Shown in pieces: positions 8,266 to 12,208 of a stretch of 12,208 bases of DNA (the stretch's first letter is position 1; every line of letters starts with the position of its first letter). The position numbers were made by a program, and so were the translations under genes. The notes beneath the pieces are model-generated. The model worked only from the letters and a program-made list of their open reading frames with translations. It had not been told where the DNA came from and did not search any database. Source of the stretch: Sutterella sp. Its GTDB lineage: Bacteria > Pseudomonadota > Gammaproteobacteria > Burkholderiales > Burkholderiaceae_F. The stretch covers positions 1 through 12,208 of the forward strand of contig JAHHRG010000056.1 of assembly GCA_020025965.1 (NCBI GenBank). Reading direction: 5' to 3'.

Positions 8266-8274
8266 ATTTTAGCA
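8266..8274 (-). promoter_or_regulatory. Candidate extended -10 promoter for parE
   Basis: On the minus strand the sequence reads TGCTAAAAT, an extended -10 element (TGn then TAAAAT) about 72 bp upstream of ATG 8194. No good -35 hexamer lies at 16-18 bp, which is typical of extended -10 promoters. This is motif matching only. Confidence 0.4.
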
Positions 8275-8369
8275 AATCCGCTTTAGTGACTTTCTTCCAG
8301 AGCCTTTTTTGAACCTTTCCGCCGGGCTCGCTTTTTTCTTGTTTCGATCTTTTTCCGTTCTCGTCGTCT

Positions 8370-8396
8370 ATGCCTCAGTCATTACAATAGAGGCAT
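8370..8396 (+). promoter_or_regulatory. Candidate -10 box inside a 7-bp inverted repeat, upstream of the FGGY kinase
   Basis: ATGCCTC at 8370-8376 and GAGGCAT at 8390-8396 form a perfect 7-bp inverted repeat with a 13-nt spacer. The spacer holds TACAAT (8383-8388), a near-consensus -10 box. No clear -35 box lies 16-18 bp upstream. Transcription would start near 8395, giving a leader of about 35 nt. A palindrome overlapping the -10 box is a common place for a repressor operator, but the regulator is unknown and not in the window. Confidence 0.45.
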
Positions 8397-8416
8397 TCAA
8401 GCAATTCCTACCAAAT

Positions 8417-8420
8417 GGAG
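8417..8420 (+). promoter_or_regulatory. Ribosome-binding site that decides the FGGY kinase start
   Basis: GGAG lies 9 nt before ATG 8430. An in-frame ATG at 8415 overlaps this GGAG and has no purine-rich site of its own. The start at 8430 is therefore favoured. Confidence 0.65.
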
Positions 8421-8429
8421 ACCTACCGT

Positions 8430-9983
8430 ATGGAAAAACTGTACATGGGCTTTGACGCCGGGACACAAAGTGTGAAAGTAGCCGTCTATGACGAAAACTT
8501 TCAGTGCCTCATCAGCCACAGCCTGCCCACGCATCTCACCTACCCGAATCCGGGTTGGGTGGAAATGAGCGCGGATGAGTTTTTCAACATCACCGTTCGT
8601 TCCATGAAGGCTTGCGTTCAATCCTTGAAGGAAATGGGACGCGACCCCAAAGCTATTCGCGCCGTAATGGGCGACGGCATCATCTGCGGGATTGTCGGTG
8701 TCAATGCCGAAGGCAATGCAATCACGCCCTATATCAACTATCTTGACTCGCGTACGACGCCCGACGTCGAAGCAATCAATGCCATGGGACTCGACATCTG
8801 GGGCCGCGAAACCGGCAACCCCGTCGCTTCGCCGATGTTTCCCGCCATGTTTGCCCGTTGGCTCCTGAAAAACCACGAAGGCTTCCAAAAGGAAGGCGTC
8901 AAGTTCGTTCACAACGCCCCCTACATCCTCATGCACCTCGCCGGTCTCAAGGCCGAAGACGCCTTCATTGACTGGGGCGCCATGTCAGGCTGGGGCTTGG
9001 GTTACGACGTTCAGAAGAAGACCTGGTCCGAAGAACAGCTCGCCATCCTCGGTATTGACCGCAAGTACATGCCGAAGATCGTAAAGCCGTGGGACAAGAT
9101 CGGCACACTCTGCGAAGCCGTCGCCGAAGAAACCGGCCTTCCAGCCGGCATTCCCATCTTGGGAGGTGCGGGCGACACAATGCAGTCGATGCTGGGTTCC
9201 GGCATTTTCGAAGCCAATCAGGGCGTTGACGTGGCGGGTACCTGCGCCATGTTCTGTGTGTCAACGAAGGGGATCGTTCCCGAACTCTCCAAGCCCGGCA
9301 CCGGTTTGATCTTTAACTCCGGCACGTTGCCCGACACCTATTTCTATTGGGGCTTTGTGCGTACGGGGGGGCTCTCTCTTCGCTGGTTCAAAGACAACGT
9401 CTGTCAGAAACCCGAAGACGGCAGTTACTACGCACCGCTCTCTGCCGGCGCCGCTAAAGTGCCGGCCGGCAGCAACGGCGTTCTCTTCCTTCCCTACCTC
9501 ACGGGCGGATCCGGTGAAGAAAAGGAAGCGAGCGGATGCTTCCTTAACATGACGATGGACGACGATCAGTTCGTCATGTGGCGTGCCGTACTTGAAGCCA
9601 TCGGTTATGACTACATCGGTTTGGCTGACTCCTACCGTGCAGCGGGCGTCAATTTGAACCGCATTACCGTAACCGAAGGCGGCAGTCGCGACGGTCTCTG
9701 GAATCAGATCAAGAGCCATATGCTCGATGCCGAAATCGTTCGCTACAAGAATGCCGGCGGTGCCGTACTAACAAACTGCATCATCGCTTCCTACGCCGTT
9801 GGCGATACCAAGGACGTGAAAGAAGCCTTGGCCGCCAACATCGTGCTCGACGCACACTATCAGCCGGACGAAAAGATCACGAAACGCTATCGAGAGCTTT
9901 TTGAAATGCGTAACGAACTCGTTCGCTCCGACATGAAAGCCGCCTTCCACCGCCTCGTGGGTATGCGAGACAAGAAAAACTGA
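8430..9983 (+). CDS. FGGY-family carbohydrate kinase, xylulokinase-like, substrate unknown
   Basis: The 517-residue product belongs to the FGGY sugar kinase family, cytoplasmic enzymes that phosphorylate sugars or polyols with ATP. Visible motifs are the N-terminal phosphate-binding DAGTQS (9-14), LDSRT (105-109) at the usual sugar-contacting WxDxR site, the catalytic Asp249 in GGAGDT, and a C-terminal EGGSRDGLW segment at the GGGA(R/K)S position. Length and layout resemble xylulokinase (E. coli XylB, 484 residues). However, the GQMHG sugar-binding motif of XylB is replaced by GIICG (83-87), and WNDGR by YLDSR, so D-xylulose is doubtful. The gene stands alone between a divergent promoter region and a terminator, with no isomerase, epimerase or transporter beside it. 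An in-frame ATG at 8415 would add five residues but lacks a ribosome-binding site. Confidence 0.85.
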   Translation: MEKLYMGFDAGTQSVKVAVYDENFQCLISHSLPTHLTYPNPGWVEMSADEFFNITVRSMKACVQSLKEMGRDPKAIRAVMGDGIICGIVGVNAEGNAITPYINYLDSRTTPDVEAINAMGLDIWGRETGNPVASPMFPAMFARWLLKNHEGFQKEGVKFVHNAPYILMHLAGLKAEDAFIDWGAMSGWGLGYDVQKKTWSEEQLAILGIDRKYMPKIVKPWDKIGTLCEAVAEETGLPAGIPILGGAGDTMQSMLGSGIFEANQGVDVAGTCAMFCVSTKGIVPELSKPGTGLIFNSGTLPDTYFYWGFVRTGGLSLRWFKDNVCQKPEDGSYYAPLSAGAAKVPAGSNGVLFLPYLTGGSGEEKEASGCFLNMTMDDDQFVMWRAVLEAIGYDYIGLADSYRAAGVNLNRITVTEGGSRDGLWNQIKSHMLDAEIVRYKNAGGAVLTNCIIASYAVGDTKDVKEALAANIVLDAHYQPDEKITKRYRELFEMRNELVRSDMKAAFHRLVGMRDKKN

Positions 9984-10003
9984 AACGTCTAAGTTTTTCT
10001 AAC

Positions 10004-10039
10004 GAAAAAAGCACGCTGTTCGACGAGCGTGCTTTTTTC
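10004..10039. terminator. Bidirectional intrinsic terminator after the FGGY kinase
   Basis: A 14-bp perfect stem pairs 10004-10017 with 10026-10039 around an 8-nt loop. The core is GCACGCT/AGCGTGC, with six A on the left and six T on the right, so it works in both directions. It lies 20 bp after the kinase stop. Confidence 0.88.
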
Positions 10040-10051
10040 ATACTCAAGAAA

Positions 10052-10081
10052 AAGGCCGGCATCGCATTCGAGGCCGGCCTT
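10052..10081 (-). terminator. Intrinsic terminator of ppiD
   Basis: AAGGCCGGC (10052-10060) pairs with GCCGGCCTT (10073-10081) around a 12-nt loop. On the minus strand the stem is followed by a U-rich run (CCTTTTTCTT). It lies 21 bp past the ppiD stop, with the 10004-10039 hairpin as a second barrier beyond it. Confidence 0.8.
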
Positions 10082-10102
10082 CTTTAGCTAAGCGCTACGG
10101 GA

Positions 10103-12013
10103 TTAGATGTCGTCGTCGGACTTTTCACCCTTGACGAAATCAGGACGAAGCATTTCTTCGCCAAGCGTTTCGCGCAGAGCCTTCAGGTATCCGATGCGAT
10201 CGGCTTCGCCGTAGACGGAAGCGAGTTCCGTGGCAAGAGACTGCAATTCACGGTCACCCGGCGTCGGGACTTTGGTTTCGTCAACGTAGGCGATCATGTA
10301 AGCACCGCCAGCAACCGACATCCCCGTGTAAACAGGAAGCTTTTCAGCCGGAATGGCAACCACGTGATTGACGAAGTCGCTCGGATGGCCGGCCGTACTA
10401 TGACGGGAAACCCAGAGAGCTTCACCGAAGTCGCTGCCCATCTTCTTCGATGCGCGAACTTCAGCAAGCGCCTTTTCACCGGCGGCCTTGGCCAGTTCCG
10501 TAGCCTTCTGAAGCTTGAGACCGGCTTCAATGTCGCCCTTCACTTCTTCGAGCGGACGAACGGATTCGGGCACATACTTCGTGACACGAGCAGACATCAG
10601 CATGTTGGCACTGACTTCAATGGCGCTCGTATTGCGCTTTTCCTGAAGGGATTCGTCATTGAAGAGGTTGTCAATCATGTGATCGTTAAAGAGAGGCTTC
10701 AACGCCGGATTGCCAACAATGCCTTGACGGGTGATGTTGTCAGCCGTCTGAATCTTCAGACCGAACTCTTCGGCGACGGGTTCGAGACTGTCGGCCTGTT
10801 CATAGACAATGTTCGTAAAGTCTTCGGCCTTTTCAGCGAAAAGACGAACGGCCATCTGTTCGACGTATTCCTTTTCGATGGTGCTCTTTACTTCTTCAAA
10901 CGGACGAGCCTGAGCTTTGATAATGTCGTCAACCTTGATGATGTGCCAACCGAAATCACTTTCAACCGGACCGACGATGTCGCCGACCTTAGCGGAGAAA
11001 ACAGCGTCTTCAAACGGAGGAACCATTACACCGCGTCCGAAGAAGCCGAGCTGACCGCCCTGAGAAGCGGAACCCGGATCGGCGGAGTTGTCGGCAGCCT
11101 CCTGAGCAAAAGTCTTCGGATTGGCCTTGACGCGAGCAAGAATTTCTTCAGCCTTGGCCTTCGATGCGGCCTTGTCTTTCCCGAATTCGATCAGGATGTG
11201 GCTTGCGCTGCGTTCTTCAGGCGTGGACCAACGCTGCTTATTCTGTTCGTAATAAGCAAGCACTTCTTCCTTATTAACCGTGACCTTATCCTTGAAGTTT
11301 TCGGGAGAAAGCGTGACGAATTCAACATTGACGTGTTCAACAGCCTTGAAGTTGTCGCGATGAGCGTCGTAGTAGGCCTTCACTTCTTCAGGCGTAACCG
11401 AGACCTTATCGAAGAACTGATCAATGTTCACGATCTTCGTGCGGATGTGACGTTCTTCCGTGAGAATCTTGTGCATGCCGCGAACGATGGCGTCAGGCAT
11501 CGGGTAAGTCCCGGAAACGGCAGAAACGAGGGCTTCGCGAGCGAGAGAATTACGGATTTCCCAAACGAACTGCTGATCGGACTTGCCCTGACTCTGCAGG
11601 AAGCGTTCGTAGAGTTCAGGCTTGAACTTGCCGTTTTCCTGGAAAGCAGCGGCACTCTTGATGAGGTTCACAGCATCGGCTTCGGAAACGGTGATGTAGT
11701 TCTTTGCGACCGTCTGTTCGATAGCGGTCGTATCGAGAAGCTGATTCAGAATGGCATCGCGTCCTTCTTCAGAATCGAGAATGCTGGCGCGGAACTGTTC
11801 GCCCATCTGCTGACGCAAACGTTCGAGTTGATCGCGCTTGGTACGGTCGAACATTTCCGGTGTAATAGAAACCTCACCGACCTTAGCGATGGCGTTGTCA
11901 GCCGCGGACATGCGGTTGTACGAGTAAATACCCGTGACAACGAAACTCGGAATGATCAACACCATAGCGATGAACATAAGCCATCGCTTGTGATCTCGAA
12001 ATGCCTGAAGCAT
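10103..12013 (-). CDS. ppiD: Periplasmic peptidyl-prolyl cis-trans isomerase PpiD (membrane-anchored SurA-like chaperone)
   Basis: The 636-residue product matches PpiD (E. coli 623), an inner-membrane-anchored foldase acting on proteins leaving the Sec translocon. A short basic N-terminus (DHKRW) precedes one membrane helix at about 12-30, oriented with the bulk in the periplasm. A SurA-like N-terminal chaperone region spans about 36-260. The parvulin domain at about 266-361 contains SHILI (271-275), GGQLGFF (319-325), MVPPFEDAVF (330-339) and FGWHIIKV (354-361). The C-terminal chaperone region ends in an acidic DDDI. E. coli PpiD's parvulin domain is reported inactive, whereas this one keeps the His, Phe and Met residues typical of active parvulins, so it may be catalytic (inference). 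ATG 12013 has AGGGAAG a few nt upstream. It lies downstream of tRNA-Asp on the same strand, separated by a terminator. Confidence 0.93.
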   Translation of the reverse strand: MLQAFRDHKRWLMFIAMVLIIPSFVVTGIYSYNRMSAADNAIAKVGEVSITPEMFDRTKRDQLERLRQQMGEQFRASILDSEEGRDAILNQLLDTTAIEQTVAKNYITVSEADAVNLIKSAAAFQENGKFKPELYERFLQSQGKSDQQFVWEIRNSLAREALVSAVSGTYPMPDAIVRGMHKILTEERHIRTKIVNIDQFFDKVSVTPEEVKAYYDAHRDNFKAVEHVNVEFVTLSPENFKDKVTVNKEEVLAYYEQNKQRWSTPEERSASHILIEFGKDKAASKAKAEEILARVKANPKTFAQEAADNSADPGSASQGGQLGFFGRGVMVPPFEDAVFSAKVGDIVGPVESDFGWHIIKVDDIIKAQARPFEEVKSTIEKEYVEQMAVRLFAEKAEDFTNIVYEQADSLEPVAEEFGLKIQTADNITRQGIVGNPALKPLFNDHMIDNLFNDESLQEKRNTSAIEVSANMLMSARVTKYVPESVRPLEEVKGDIEAGLKLQKATELAKAAGEKALAEVRASKKMGSDFGEALWVSRHSTAGHPSDFVNHVVAIPAEKLPVYTGMSVAGGAYMIAYVDETKVPTPGDRELQSLATELASVYGEADRIGYLKALRETLGEEMLRPDFVKGEKSDDDI

Positions 12014-12033
12014 GGTCTTCCCTTTTTTCTTGT

Positions 12034-12058
12034 CCGCCGTAACGAAACTGTTCGGCGG
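12034..12058 (-). other. Leader hairpin upstream of ppiD
   Basis: CCGCCG-AAC (12034-12039 and 12041-12043) pairs with GTT-CGGCGG (12050-12058), a 9-bp stem with one bulged nucleotide and a 6-nt loop. On the ppiD strand it ends 20 bp before the start codon and is not followed by a U-run, so it is not a terminator for that strand. On the plus strand it is followed by GGGTCTTTTT and could terminate a rightward transcript, although no plus-strand gene is nearby. Confidence 0.5.
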
Positions 12059-12062
12059 GGTC

Positions 12063-12090
12063 TTTTTACATTAGTTTTTTTGCTTGACAA
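12063..12090 (-). promoter_or_regulatory. Weak candidate promoter for ppiD
   Basis: On the minus strand TTGTCA (12085-12090) and TAAAAA (12063-12068) are spaced 16 bp, about 50 bp upstream of the ppiD start. The -10 match is poor, and the predicted start near 12056 would fall inside the leader hairpin, so the two calls do not sit well together. Confidence 0.3.
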
Positions 12091-12114
12091 AACTGACGTT
12101 TCATCAAACGGTCG

Positions 12115-12147
12115 AAAAAAAAGGCGAACCATGCGGTTCGCCTTTTT
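12115..12147 (-). terminator. Intrinsic terminator downstream of tRNA-Asp
   Basis: GGCGAACC (12123-12130) pairs with GGTTCGCC (12135-12142) around a 4-nt loop, extended by five A-T pairs. On the minus strand it is followed by eight U. It begins 10 bp past the tRNA 3' end and separates the tRNA transcript from ppiD. The five T on the right side may also allow weak rightward termination. Confidence 0.88.
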
Positions 12148-12156
12148 CGAATCTGT

Positions 12157-12208
12157 TGGCGGAGTGGACGGGACTCGAACCCGCGACCCCCGGCGTGACA
12201 GGCCGGTA
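12157..12208 (-). tRNA. tRNA-Asp (anticodon GTC), 5' part cut by window edge
   Basis: Reading the minus strand, the visible 52 nt include the anticodon loop CTGTCAC (anticodon GTC at 12197-12199), a GC-rich anticodon stem (CCGGC/GCCGG), the T-arm GGGTTCGAGTCCC and the 3' end CTCCGCCA with encoded CCA. The sequence closely resembles the 3' two-thirds of bacterial tRNA-Asp. The acceptor 5' strand and D-arm lie beyond the right edge. Confidence 0.95.

Noticed and set aside
8195..8275. N-terminal extension of ParE from a TTG start
   Set aside because: ATG 8194 has a good ribosome-binding site and fits the family start. The extension would also overlap the candidate promoter.
8300..8337. GAGCC/GGCTC repeat followed by a T-run, as a terminator
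   Set aside because: The stem is only 5 bp with a loop of about 20 nt, and it lies between divergent genes where no transcript needs ending.
8415..8429. Alternative ATG start for the FGGY kinase
   Set aside because: No ribosome-binding site precedes it, and it overlaps the GGAG that serves ATG 8430.
9365..9371. Run of seven G within the kinase gene, followed by a short CT repeat, as a possible phase-variation tract
   Set aside because: The reading frame is intact, seven bases is short for a slippage tract, and it encodes a plausible Gly-Gly in this family.
12084..12089. Perfect TTGACA on the plus strand as a -35 box
   Set aside because: No -10 hexamer lies at 16-18 bp, and no plus-strand gene follows.
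1..12208. Mobile elements, CRISPR arrays, toxin-antitoxin or defence genes
   Set aside because: I looked for direct-repeat arrays, transposase-like proteins and small paired genes and saw none. All long frames are accounted for by core genes.

Overview
The window looks like a core chromosomal segment of a betaproteobacterium, most likely a gut-type Burkholderiales such as the Sutterellaceae. This rests on recalled family resemblance: a betaproteobacterial-style ParC active-site region, an rnfB-like gene next to nth, and ppiD next to tRNA-Asp. No 16S or database comparison was possible. I see no insertion sequence, phage gene, CRISPR array or toxin-antitoxin pair, and base composition looks even.

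Layout, left to right. (1) Positions 1-1504, plus strand: the 3' end of a ferredoxin-NADP reductase (fpr), a soluble RnfB-type iron-sulfur protein and endonuclease III (nth), tightly spaced and ended by a hairpin that can terminate transcription from both sides. (2) Positions 1593-8194, minus strand: parE then parC (topoisomerase IV, 13 bp apart), followed 37 bp later by a NarX-type membrane sensor histidine kinase. Reading order is parE, parC, kinase. ParC carries an unusually long, very acidic N-terminal extension. (3) Positions 8195-8429: a divergent intergenic region with a candidate extended -10 promoter for parE, and on the other side a TACAAT box bracketed by a 7-bp inverted repeat for the next gene. 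(4) Positions 8430-9983, plus strand: a single FGGY-family sugar kinase whose substrate motifs depart from classical xylulokinase. (5) Positions 10004-10081: two hairpin terminators between convergent genes. (6) Positions 10103-12013, minus strand: ppiD, a membrane-anchored periplasmic peptidyl-prolyl isomerase with an intact-looking parvulin domain. (7) Right edge, minus strand: a tRNA-Asp(GTC) cut by the window end, with its own terminator before ppiD.

Functionally these are housekeeping genes: DNA topology (parE/parC), base-excision repair and iron-sulfur electron transfer (fpr, rnfB-like, nth), envelope protein folding (ppiD), plus one sensor kinase without a partner in view and one isolated sugar kinase. 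I found no convincing new multi-gene system. The best leads are the acidic ParC extension, the sensor kinase downstream of topoisomerase IV with an altered ligand motif, the reduced fpr-rnfB-nth cluster and the atypical FGGY kinase with a palindromic promoter.
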